Shown here piece by piece: positions 1 to 6,304 of a stretch of 9,434 nucleotides of DNA. This DNA is from an uncultured Clostridiaceae bacterium. GTDB taxonomy: Bacteria; Bacillota; Clostridia; Clostridiales; Oxobacteraceae. The translations under genes were made by a program, and so were the position numbers. Under the pieces are notes generated by a model. The model saw only the letters and a program-made list of their open reading frames with translations. It was not told the DNA's origin and made no database searches. Numbering within the stretch: the first letter of the stretch is position 1; each line of letters begins with the position of its first letter. Location of the stretch: the NCBI GenBank assembly GCA_937900065.1, contig CALCDS010000247.1:1-9434 (forward strand), written 5' to 3'.

Positions 1-58
1 GGCGAATGGGATGCTCAAAAAATCAACACCATTTCATTGTTAAGCAGAGCCTATTTTT
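1..58 (+). repeat. Dispersed intergenic repeat, copy 1 (cut by window edge)
   Basis: The right half of the repeat family is present. The right arm GATGCTCAAAAAATCAACA lies at 10-28, and the 3' module TTGTTAAGCAGAGCC followed by TATTTTT lies at 37-58. The right arm matches copies 2 and 3, and the 3' module matches copy 4 almost base for base. The left arm would lie upstream of the window. The copy sits directly upstream of the DUF1934-argS unit, in the same orientation as the genes. Confidence 0.8.
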
Positions 59-79
59 AAAGTTGGTTATCCATATATT

Positions 80-95
80 GGAGAGGATATTATTG
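80..95 (+). promoter_or_regulatory. Ribosome binding site that fixes a TTG start
   Basis: GGAGAGG at 80-86 is followed 6 bases later by TTG at 93-95. This is the only well-spaced Shine-Dalgarno sequence near the 5' end of the DUF1934 gene. The upstream in-frame ATG at 6 lies inside repeat DNA with no visible site, and the later ATG at 108 has no good site in front of it. Confidence 0.65.
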
Positions 96-515
96 GAAAA
101 GAAAGTCATGGTTACGATTAAAAGTGAACAGACAGTGGACGGCAAACCGGAGAATATAGAACTCATTACCTCTGGTGAGTTTTGTAAAGAGAAAGACGGA
201 TACAAGGTAGTTTATGATGAAACCGAAATATCAGGCATGAAAGGGACCACTACTACTGTCGAGGTTTGCAGCGATGAAGTAAACCTCATAAGATGTGGAA
301 CCATAAATGCCAAGATGAAGTTTAAAAAGGGTTTAAGAGATGTCAGCATGTACAGCACTCCTTACGGCATGCTTGAGCTGGCAGTCAATCCATCCTTTAT
401 AGATATAAATATTGATGACCGTGGAGGGGAGATAAATATATCATATAGCCTTGAAGCGGCAGGACTCCAAACGAGTATGAACGATTTATATATAAAAATA
501 CAGGAGAGTCAGTAG
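93..515 (+). CDS. DUF1934 (YwiB-like) small beta-barrel protein
   Basis: This 140-residue protein belongs to the DUF1934/YwiB family, small cytosolic proteins predicted to form a calycin-like beta-barrel and without an established biochemical role. The family pattern is visible: YDETEISGMKGTTTT at about 41-55, then V-x-L-I-R-C-G at 63-69, a central segment with STPYGMLEL at 88-96, and a C-terminal strand with NISYSLEAAG. The length suits the family (about 140 residues). I chose the TTG at 93 because GGAGAGG lies 6 bases upstream. The longer frame from base 6 only translates repeat DNA and adds 29 residues with no family resemblance. The stop is 12 bases before argS, so the two are very likely cotranscribed, and ywiB lies next to argS in B. 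subtilis too. No signal peptide or membrane segment is seen. No promoter was recognised within the window. The family call is firm, the function is unknown. Confidence 0.88.
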   Translation: MEKKVMVTIKSEQTVDGKPENIELITSGEFCKEKDGYKVVYDETEISGMKGTTTTVEVCSDEVNLIRCGTINAKMKFKKGLRDVSMYSTPYGMLELAVNPSFIDINIDDRGGEINISYSLEAAGLQTSMNDLYIKIQESQ

Positions 516-527
516 GAGGTAGTTTTA

Positions 528-2216
528 ATGGCTAATATGGTTGAAGTTGTACGATCGGAAATAAAAGAGGCTGTAAGAAAGGCCCTTAAGCGCGCGATCG
601 AGAGCGGCGGCATTGCATTATCATCGATGCCTGATATAATGATTGAAACACCGAGAGAAAAAGAGCATGGCGATTTTGCTGTAAACATTGCCATGGTTTT
701 AGCAAAGGAAGTAAAAAAAGCTCCGAGGCAAATTGCAGATCTGATAATCAGAAATCTGGATATAAGCGATACATATATAAAGAGCGTGGAATTGGCCGGC
801 CCCGGATTCATAAATTTTAAATTAAAACATGACTGGCTGTATGAAACCCTTAAAACGATTCAAAGGGAAGGAAAGAATTATGGAAGAGTCGATATGGGTC
901 ATGGCAAGAAAGTACAGGTAGAATTCGTAAGCGCAAATCCTACCGGACCCATGCATATAGGAAACGCCAGGGGTGGTGCCATAGGCGACACCTTATCCGA
1001 AGTTTTAAAATGGGCGGGTTTTGATGTTGAAAAAGAATTTTATCTGAATGATGCGGGAAATCAGATAGACAAGTTTGGAAAGTCCCTTGAAGCAAGATAT
1101 CTTCAGTCATTCGGCATCGAGGCACAGATGCCTGAAGACGGATACATGGGCCAGGATATTGCTGAACATGCGGAAAATTTTAAAGAAATATATGGTGACA
1201 AATATCTGGATTCAGAGCCTTCTGTGAGGCAGAAAGCTCTGGTGGGTTATGCACTTGATAAAAATATAAAGCGTATGAAAAAGGATCTTGAGGATTTTGG
1301 AATAAAATTCGATGTATGGTTTTCTGAAAAGAGCCTGTATGATAATGGAGACATTGAAAACACAATAAACTATTTTAAGAAAACAGACAATACTTATGAA
1401 AAGGATGATGCCACCTGGTTTAAAGCCACGAAATTCGGTGTTGACAAGGATGAAGTTCTTATCAGGAACAATGGCATACCAACATATTTTACAGGGGATG
1501 TTGCATATCACAGAAACAAGTTCGTGGTGAGGGGATTCGATACTGTGATCGATATATGGGGTGCCGATCATTATGGCCATGTTGCAAGGATGAAGAGTGC
1601 AATGGCGGCGCTTGGATTGAACCCCGATAATTTGAAAGTGATCATAATGCAGCTTGTAAGGCTTATCAGAGACGGGAAAGTTACCAGGATGTCCAAAAGA
1701 AAGGGACAGAGCTATACCCTATCCGATCTTGTGGAAGAGGTTGGCAGGGATGCGGCAAGGTTTTTCTTTAACATGAGGTCCGCTGACACGCACTTTGAAT
1801 TTGATTTGGACTTAGCCGTTAAGAAGTCTGATGAGAATCCTGTATATTATGTTCAGTATGCCCATGCGAGGATATGCAGCATATTAAGACAGCTTAAAGA
1901 AGCAGGAGTGACCTTCCCTGATATAAACAATGTGAACTTTGACACGCTGACTGAGGATACGGAAATCGATCTGATAAGAAAAATGGCGGACTTTCCTGAA
2001 GAAGTCAAAGCTTCTGCCGATACGCTCGATCCGAGCAGGATTACCAAATATGTGCTGGAGCTTGCAGCCCTCTTTCATACATTCTATAACAGCTGCAGAG
2101 TAAAGGGCGCCCCTGATGATTTGATGAATGCAAGGATAATTGTCGTCGACAGTGCAAAAACAGTGATAAAAAATTGTCTTGATATATTGGGTATATCCGC
2201 ACCTGAAAGGATGTAA
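528..2216 (+). CDS. argS: Arginyl-tRNA synthetase (class I)
   Basis: The enzyme charges tRNA-Arg with arginine using ATP in the cytoplasm. The 562 residues span the expected domains: an N-terminal Arg-tRNA binding domain (about 1-100, ending GPGFINFKL), a Rossmann catalytic core, and a C-terminal DALR anticodon-binding domain (about 440-562, starting YVQYAHARI and ending LGISAPERM). The HIGH motif reads HIGN at 143-146 within ANPTGPMHIGNARGG, and the KMSK loop reads RMSK at 387-390. Both are variants known for ArgRS and should not be read as inactivation. FYLNDAGNQI at 171-180 and GADHYGHVARM at 345-355 are further conserved core blocks. AGGAGG at 514-519 precedes the ATG by 8 bases. The gene follows the DUF1934 gene by 12 bases and ends just before a strong terminator. 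No T-box-like leader is seen in the window upstream of the unit. Intact and full length. Confidence 0.98.
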   Translation: MANMVEVVRSEIKEAVRKALKRAIESGGIALSSMPDIMIETPREKEHGDFAVNIAMVLAKEVKKAPRQIADLIIRNLDISDTYIKSVELAGPGFINFKLKHDWLYETLKTIQREGKNYGRVDMGHGKKVQVEFVSANPTGPMHIGNARGGAIGDTLSEVLKWAGFDVEKEFYLNDAGNQIDKFGKSLEARYLQSFGIEAQMPEDGYMGQDIAEHAENFKEIYGDKYLDSEPSVRQKALVGYALDKNIKRMKKDLEDFGIKFDVWFSEKSLYDNGDIENTINYFKKTDNTYEKDDATWFKATKFGVDKDEVLIRNNGIPTYFTGDVAYHRNKFVVRGFDTVIDIWGADHYGHVARMKSAMAALGLNPDNLKVIIMQLVRLIRDGKVTRMSKRKGQSYTLSDLVEEVGRDAARFFFNMRSADTHFEFDLDLAVKKSDENPVYYVQYAHARICSILRQLKEAGVTFPDINNVNFDTLTEDTEIDLIRKMADFPEEVKASADTLDPSRITKYVLELAALFHTFYNSCRVKGAPDDLMNARIIVVDSAKTVIKNCLDILGISAPERM

Positions 2217-2234
2217 AGCACATTTTAAAATTTG

Positions 2235-2272
2235 AAAACCGTGATGCTTGTTAAAGCGTTGCGGCTTTTTTT
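2235..2272 (+). terminator. Intrinsic terminator after argS
   Basis: CCGTGATGCTT (2239-2249) pairs with AAGCGTTGCGG (2254-2264) as an 11-bp stem that includes three G-T wobbles, with a 4-base GTTA loop. It is followed by CTTTTTTT (2265-2272) and preceded by AAAA, which can pair into the T-run. It closes the DUF1934-argS unit. Confidence 0.9.
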
Positions 2273-2377
2273 ATTTGGTTATGTTAAAGTACAATGTTGA
2301 TTTTTTGAGCAATCCAAAAGTGTGAACGGGCAAACGAGATGCTCAAAAATCAACATCGATATTTTGTAGAAGGCATT
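2271..2377 (+). repeat. Dispersed intergenic repeat, copy 2 (most complete)
   Basis: The left arm TGTTGATTTTTTGAGCA (2295-2311) and right arm TGCTCAAAAATCAACA (2340-2355) are complementary apart from one extra T in the left arm. They enclose a 28-base loop with AATCC and GTGAACGGGCAAACGA. Upstream, TTATTTGGTT at 2271-2280 sits exactly 24 bases before the left arm, as in copy 4. The copy starts in the T-run of the argS terminator. It contains no usable ORF. Confidence 0.85.
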
Positions 2378-2438
2378 TAAAATTGATAGTTTAGCTTATT
2401 GCCGATGTTTAAACAGGACCTAAAGGGGGATAATTTAA

Positions 2439-2513
2439 ATGGACAAACATGGGACAGTATTTTTAAAACCAGTGCATTTGTTTAATACAGTTATTATAAA
2501 AAAAGGAGGATAG
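2439..2513 (+). CDS. Possible 24-residue leader peptide ORF
   Basis: ATG at 2439 is preceded by AAAGGGGG (2422-2429) at a spacing of 9 bases and opens a 24-codon frame ending TAG at 2511-2513. The peptide begins MDKHGTVFLKPVHLF and ends IIKKGG. The closing AAA AAA GGA GGA codons are themselves the Shine-Dalgarno sequence of the next gene, whose ATG lies 2 bases after the TAG. That arrangement would allow translational coupling between the small frame and the propeller-like gene. The peptide is slightly basic, has no clear membrane segment or signal, and resembles nothing I recognise. It may be a chance frame, since a G-rich ribosome binding site in an A-rich leader can create one. The support is the ribosome binding site and the spacing only. 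Confidence 0.35.
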   Translation: MDKHGTVFLKPVHLFNTVIIKKGG

Positions 2514-2515
2514 TT

Positions 2516-3694
2516 ATGAAAGGTTTCAAGGCAGCCATAGTGGCAATTGTAGCGACTGCTTTTATATGCTTTGTGATAATCTTTATTTCAAGGTTTCAAA
2601 CCACCATGGGTCTTAAAGTCATTGATGATGGAGAGAACATTGAACCTGAAACCATCGTCAAAGAGGAAGGCGTGTTCCCTAAGGATGTAAATTATGTATA
2701 TGCAGAGGGCAGGGATATATTTCATATAAAATATGATATTAGGGATTCGGTTAAAGTATATGACCTGCAGTCCAATATGTCGGAGGTGGTTTTGACCCCT
2801 ATCAATAAGGATTACAAGATATGTGATTTTTTCAAATCAGGTGATTATTATATCTGGGAGGAGGAGATGGGTTTCTGTGATGAATCCGAGGAAAGCGGCG
2901 TATCTTATATGGGATGGGCCATCTATTTCAGGGTAGGGAATGAAATAGTCAAAGTCGACGAATATAAATATGATGGATCAAAAGATAAAGATACTTTGAA
3001 AATTTTCAATTCGAATCTTTCAGCATATGGCAGCAATCTTGTTTATAAATCATATGATTCCATACCAGGCACAGATGGAAAAGGCCTTACAATAAAACTA
3101 TATGATCTTTCATCGAGAAGGAGCAAGATAATATTTTCACTCTCAGATGCAGAGGATATAATGGTAAGCGATCCATACATATATAAAAATTATGTTGTGT
3201 GGAGCACATATAGATACAGCAATGATAATATACCCATTGGAGATATATATGTGTACAGCATGAAGAGCAATGGTTACACCATATTGACCAGGGATGACGG
3301 TTATATAGGACCTATGATATATGAAAACTATATAGCATGCGGGTTTTACACGAAGAAGGGCCCAAGCCTTGCTTTGATAAATATGAATACCGGGGATAAG
3401 AAAATAATAACATCATCGGATTACAGCCTGTCTCCCAAATTGGAGATGCATGATTATATGATAGGCAATGGCTATATAACGTGGAACGACAGCTATGCCG
3501 AATCAGTTGATGTTTATGATATATCCGAGGATAAGATATATCGGCTTAAAAAAGCTGAAAATAGTTCTAAATCGAGCAACAGCCTTTTAAATGTTAAAAT
3601 ATATGATAAAATGGTGCTGTTTATAGATCATGTATTCAACAACAGGAATGGAACCAGCATATCTGAGACCAACAGGTATTTTATATTGAAATAA
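2516..3694 (+). CDS. Membrane-anchored beta-propeller-like protein, function unknown
   Basis: I do not recognise this 392-residue protein as a named family. Residues 7-26 form a single hydrophobic segment after a short basic start (MKGFK), which fits an uncleaved signal anchor with the remainder outside the cell. The rest shows a TolB/WD-type alternation. Strands of the form h-Y-D-h-s occur at 80-84 (KVYDL), 194-198 (KLYDL), 244-248 (IYVYS), 286-291 (ALINMN) and 331-336 (VDVYDI). Each is paired with aromatic strands such as NYVVW at 225-229, NYIACGF at 271-277 and GYITW at 319-323. This suggests at least five propeller blades. AAGGAGG (2503-2509) precedes the ATG by 6 bases. No terminator was seen after it, and the strong promoter of the ABC genes begins 24 bases downstream. 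A sensor, scaffold or cell-envelope binding role is possible, but nothing in the sequence shows a ligand or catalytic residues. Confidence 0.8.
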   Translation: MKGFKAAIVAIVATAFICFVIIFISRFQTTMGLKVIDDGENIEPETIVKEEGVFPKDVNYVYAEGRDIFHIKYDIRDSVKVYDLQSNMSEVVLTPINKDYKICDFFKSGDYYIWEEEMGFCDESEESGVSYMGWAIYFRVGNEIVKVDEYKYDGSKDKDTLKIFNSNLSAYGSNLVYKSYDSIPGTDGKGLTIKLYDLSSRRSKIIFSLSDAEDIMVSDPYIYKNYVVWSTYRYSNDNIPIGDIYVYSMKSNGYTILTRDDGYIGPMIYENYIACGFYTKKGPSLALINMNTGDKKIITSSDYSLSPKLEMHDYMIGNGYITWNDSYAESVDVYDISEDKIYRLKKAENSSKSSNSLLNVKIYDKMVLFIDHVFNNRNGTSISETNRYFILK

Positions 3695-3717
3695 AAGTTT
3701 TTGTCTGATCGCATTTA

Positions 3718-3759
3718 TTGACTTTAAGGTTGACTAATAATATACTTTTCCCATATAAA
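3718..3759 (+). promoter_or_regulatory. Tandem sigma-A promoters for the ABC exporter
   Basis: TTGACT (3718-3723), a 17-base spacer and TATACT (3741-3746) form a near-consensus vegetative promoter. A second TTGACT (3730-3735), an 18-base spacer and TATAAA (3754-3759) form an overlapping one shifted by about 12 bases. The expected starts are near 3753 and 3766, giving a short leader to the GTG at 3792. Confidence 0.75.
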
Positions 3760-3791
3760 ATATATTTTTATTGAAAGGATGGCAAATTCCC

Positions 3792-4517
3792 GTGATTGAG
3801 ATTAAGAATGTATCTAAAAGTTATAACAAAGGACAAACAAAAGCTGTTGACGATTTAAGCCTTAATATAAGGGATGGAGAAATATTCGGATTTTTAGGGC
3901 CGAACGGAGCTGGGAAAACTACAACGATCAAGATGATGACGGGCATATTGAATGCTGATAGCGGGAGTATAAGCTTGAACAAATATGACATAAAAAAGGA
4001 CCCGATCAGTGCAAAGATGCAGATGGGATATGTACCTGACAATCCTGACATATATAACAAACTCAAAGGCATAGAATATTTGAATTTTATGGCCGACGTA
4101 TATGAAGTACCCTCTAATATAAGAAGGGATAGGATAAAGTCACTTCTTGAAAGATTTGATCTGCTTGACAGTTCCGACGATCTGATACAGAGCTATTCCC
4201 ACGGCATGAAACAGAAGATAGTCGTAATAGGAGCGCTGATCAATAATCCTCCGGTATGGATACTGGATGAACCTCTTACAGGACTGGATCCGAAATCGGC
4301 ATTTACACTCAAAGAGATGATGAAAGAGCATGCAGCCCAGGGGAAAACCGTCTTTTTCTCGAGTCATGTCCTTGAAGTCATTGAGAAACTCTGCGACAGG
4401 ATAGGTATAATCAACAAAGGCAAACTGGTTTTTTGCGGTACTATAGATGAAATAAATGAGTATGCAAGTGGAGATGAATCGTTTGAAAAAATATTCCTGG
4501 AGATGACTGAAAAATGA
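3792..4517 (+). CDS. ABC transporter ATP-binding protein (ABC-2 exporter type)
   Basis: This ATPase should drive the permease encoded next to it. Numbered from the GTG start (241 residues), Walker A is GPNGAGKT at 36-43, the signature is SYSHGMKQK at 134-142, Walker B is VWILDEP at 155-161 with catalytic E160, the D-loop is GLDP at 164-167 and the switch histidine is H192 in SSHVLE. The Q-loop region reads VPDNPDIY (81-88) without the usual glutamine, and the signature is YSHGM rather than LSGGQ; the latter is common in ABC-2 exporters. I chose GTG at 3792 because AAAGGATGG lies before it and the protein then begins with the usual strand (IEIKNVSKSY). The in-frame TTG at 3771 has no ribosome binding site and would add seven residues. 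The stop overlaps the permease start (ATGA at 4514-4517), so translation is probably coupled. The substrate cannot be read from the sequence. Confidence 0.93.
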   Translation: MIEIKNVSKSYNKGQTKAVDDLSLNIRDGEIFGFLGPNGAGKTTTIKMMTGILNADSGSISLNKYDIKKDPISAKMQMGYVPDNPDIYNKLKGIEYLNFMADVYEVPSNIRRDRIKSLLERFDLLDSSDDLIQSYSHGMKQKIVVIGALINNPPVWILDEPLTGLDPKSAFTLKEMMKEHAAQGKTVFFSSHVLEVIEKLCDRIGIINKGKLVFCGTIDEINEYASGDESFEKIFLEMTEK

Positions 4518-6184
4518 AGAAGACAATCGCATTGTTTAAGATAATGCTTGACTCGACTTACGGAATATCGAGTTTTAAATATAAGGCATCTAAAAACCAT
4601 ATGGAAGTATTGAAATTTATAGGCTTGATGCTCATATTGGTTGTTTCGCTCTCTCCGATGCTGCTGGGCTATATAGTATATATAGAGTCATCATATAAGG
4701 GACTTCAATCTTATGGAGCACAAGGTGCAGTCATAACATTGGGAGTTGTGCTTTCAAGCACTTTAATTTTGATTTTGGGATTATTTTATGTCATAAGCAC
4801 TTTTTATTTTACCAGCGATATGGAACATCTTATAACTCTGCCTTTAAGGCCTGCTCAAATATTGGGGGCCAAGTTTGGAGTTGTTCTCGTCTCTGAATAT
4901 ATAACCGAACTGTTTATTGTACTTCCTCCGATTATAATATATGGGATTGGGGAAGGTGCCGGAGTACTTTACTGGATTTATGCTTTGATAGGCATCCTGA
5001 TTATACCTGTCATACCGCTTTGTATAATATCCATGATAGCGATTGTTGTTATGAGAGTGACTAATATAGGAAAGAAAAGAGATCTATACAGGACTATCGG
5101 GTCGCTGGTAGTTATATTTGCACTGATGGGAATACAATTTTATATACAAAATGTTGCCGAAAGAGGCGGCATCCAAAAAATAAGCAATATGCTTTTTAGC
5201 GAAAGCGGGCTCATAAATGTCATAGCTTCTGCATACCCGCCGGCAGCATGGATAAGTAAAGCGCTCATACAAAGCAATGGCATAAACGGGTTGGTCATGC
5301 TGCTCTTTTTCTTGGCGGCTTCAGCCGTATTTTTAATACTTTTTGAATACTTAGGAGAGAAATTTTTCACTGGCGGATATATGGGCTCTGGCAGCGTCGA
5401 AGCTAAAAGAAAGCGTATAACTGATCAAAAGTTTGTAAAAGAAACAGCGTCAAAGAGCAAAGTGATGGCAGTGTTTTGGAGGGAATTCAATATATTAAAC
5501 CGTGTGCCTGTGTTTTTCATCAATAATGTATTCATAATCGTAATGGTTCCTTTCATGTTTTTGATGATGTACTTTTTATCACCTGGAGAAGAAATGAATG
5601 AGCTCGTAAATATTATAAGGGCCCCGAGAGGCATATATATTGCGAGCCTTGTTGCAGCCGGGATTGCAATATTTACGGCAGCAGCAAATATGACTCCGTC
5701 TACATCGCTTTCGAGAGAAGGAGCCCAATTTTTTGTATCCAAATATATACCGGTTTCACCCCATGATCAGATATTGGGAAAGGTTTTGCATTCATTTGCA
5801 CTTATATCTGTCGGAGATTTGCTTGCATCTTTTACAGTCGGATTTATCATAAGGCTGCCTTTGATTCATCTTTTAACAAGCTTTTTGATATCGGCTGCAG
5901 CATCATGGGCGATAATTGAGATAGGGCTCATGATAGACCTGACAAGACCGCTTCTCGTCTGGGATAATCCTCAGAAAGCGGTAAAACAAAACTTAAACGG
6001 CGTAATAAGCATGTTCTTTAATGCGCTCTGGCCAGGTCTTAGTTTGTTTGCCACTGGTAGACTTATATCAAATCCTGTTTTTGGTTATACTCTTTTGCTT
6101 GTTCTGTTTTTAGCGCTGGACATCATAATGTATAAGGTACTCATGTCATATGCGCAAAAGCGGTATGCTGATATTGAACCTTAG
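4514..6184 (+). CDS. ABC-2-type permease, large single-chain form
   Basis: This is a 556-residue polytopic membrane protein with roughly a dozen hydrophobic segments, including about 34-56, 74-98, 132-145, 152-180, 195-211, 258-279, 335-355, 374-391, 427-448, 452-473 and 522-541. Size and motifs fit the putative ABC permease family PF16949: a conserved cytoplasmic block TLPLRPAQILGAKF at 108-121, then FWREFNILNR at 321-330, and SLSREGAQFFVSKYIPVSP at 398-416 in the second half. The two halves look like an internal duplication, each with an L-P-[LV]-[RS]-P type loop, so a homodimer may not be needed. GGAG lies at 4499-4502, 11 bases before the ATG, and the start overlaps the ATPase stop by 4 bases. 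Together they make a two-component exporter. The substrate is unknown. No terminator is visible in the 120 bases before pyrG, so some read-through into pyrG is possible. Confidence 0.88.
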   Translation: MKKTIALFKIMLDSTYGISSFKYKASKNHMEVLKFIGLMLILVVSLSPMLLGYIVYIESSYKGLQSYGAQGAVITLGVVLSSTLILILGLFYVISTFYFTSDMEHLITLPLRPAQILGAKFGVVLVSEYITELFIVLPPIIIYGIGEGAGVLYWIYALIGILIIPVIPLCIISMIAIVVMRVTNIGKKRDLYRTIGSLVVIFALMGIQFYIQNVAERGGIQKISNMLFSESGLINVIASAYPPAAWISKALIQSNGINGLVMLLFFLAASAVFLILFEYLGEKFFTGGYMGSGSVEAKRKRITDQKFVKETASKSKVMAVFWREFNILNRVPVFFINNVFIIVMVPFMFLMMYFLSPGEEMNELVNIIRAPRGIYIASLVAAGIAIFTAAANMTPSTSLSREGAQFFVSKYIPVSPHDQILGKVLHSFALISVGDLLASFTVGFIIRLPLIHLLTSFLISAAASWAIIEIGLMIDLTRPLLVWDNPQKAVKQNLNGVISMFFNALWPGLSLFATGRLISNPVFGYTLLLVLFLALDIIMYKVLMSYAQKRYADIEP

Positions 6185-6243
6185 TTGTGTTTTTGTTATA
6201 TTAAATGTTTGCTGCAGGCTCGCATTATATCATCATAAATGTG

Positions 6244-6272
6244 TTGAATTAATTGAATAGTTCATGTAAAAT
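6244..6272 (+). promoter_or_regulatory. Sigma-A promoter for pyrG
   Basis: TTGAAT (6244-6249), a 17-base spacer and TAAAAT (6267-6272) fit a vegetative promoter. The expected start near 6279 gives a leader of only about 26 bases carrying AAAAGGAGGGGG before the GTG. There is no room for an attenuator hairpin between this start and the gene. Confidence 0.65.
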
Positions 6273-6304
6273 ATATAAGTTAAAGTAGAAAAGGAGGGGG
6301 AATA

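Noticed and set aside
6..92. N-terminal extension of the DUF1934 gene starting at ATG 6
   Set aside because: It translates the dispersed repeat, has no ribosome binding site and adds residues unlike the family; TTG at 93 has GGAGAGG at proper spacing.
1..527. T-box or other riboswitch before argS
   Set aside because: The visible leader is under 100 bases, is repeat DNA, and has no T-box sequence or terminator-antiterminator pair.
953..964. HIGN instead of HIGH in ArgRS as a sign of inactivation
   Set aside because: ArgRS tolerates variation here and the surrounding core is intact; other Clostridia-type ArgRS sequences are expected to look alike.
2383..2413. TTGATA ... TTTAAA as a promoter for the propeller-like gene
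   Set aside because: The spacer is 19 bases and the -10 is poor; not good enough to list.
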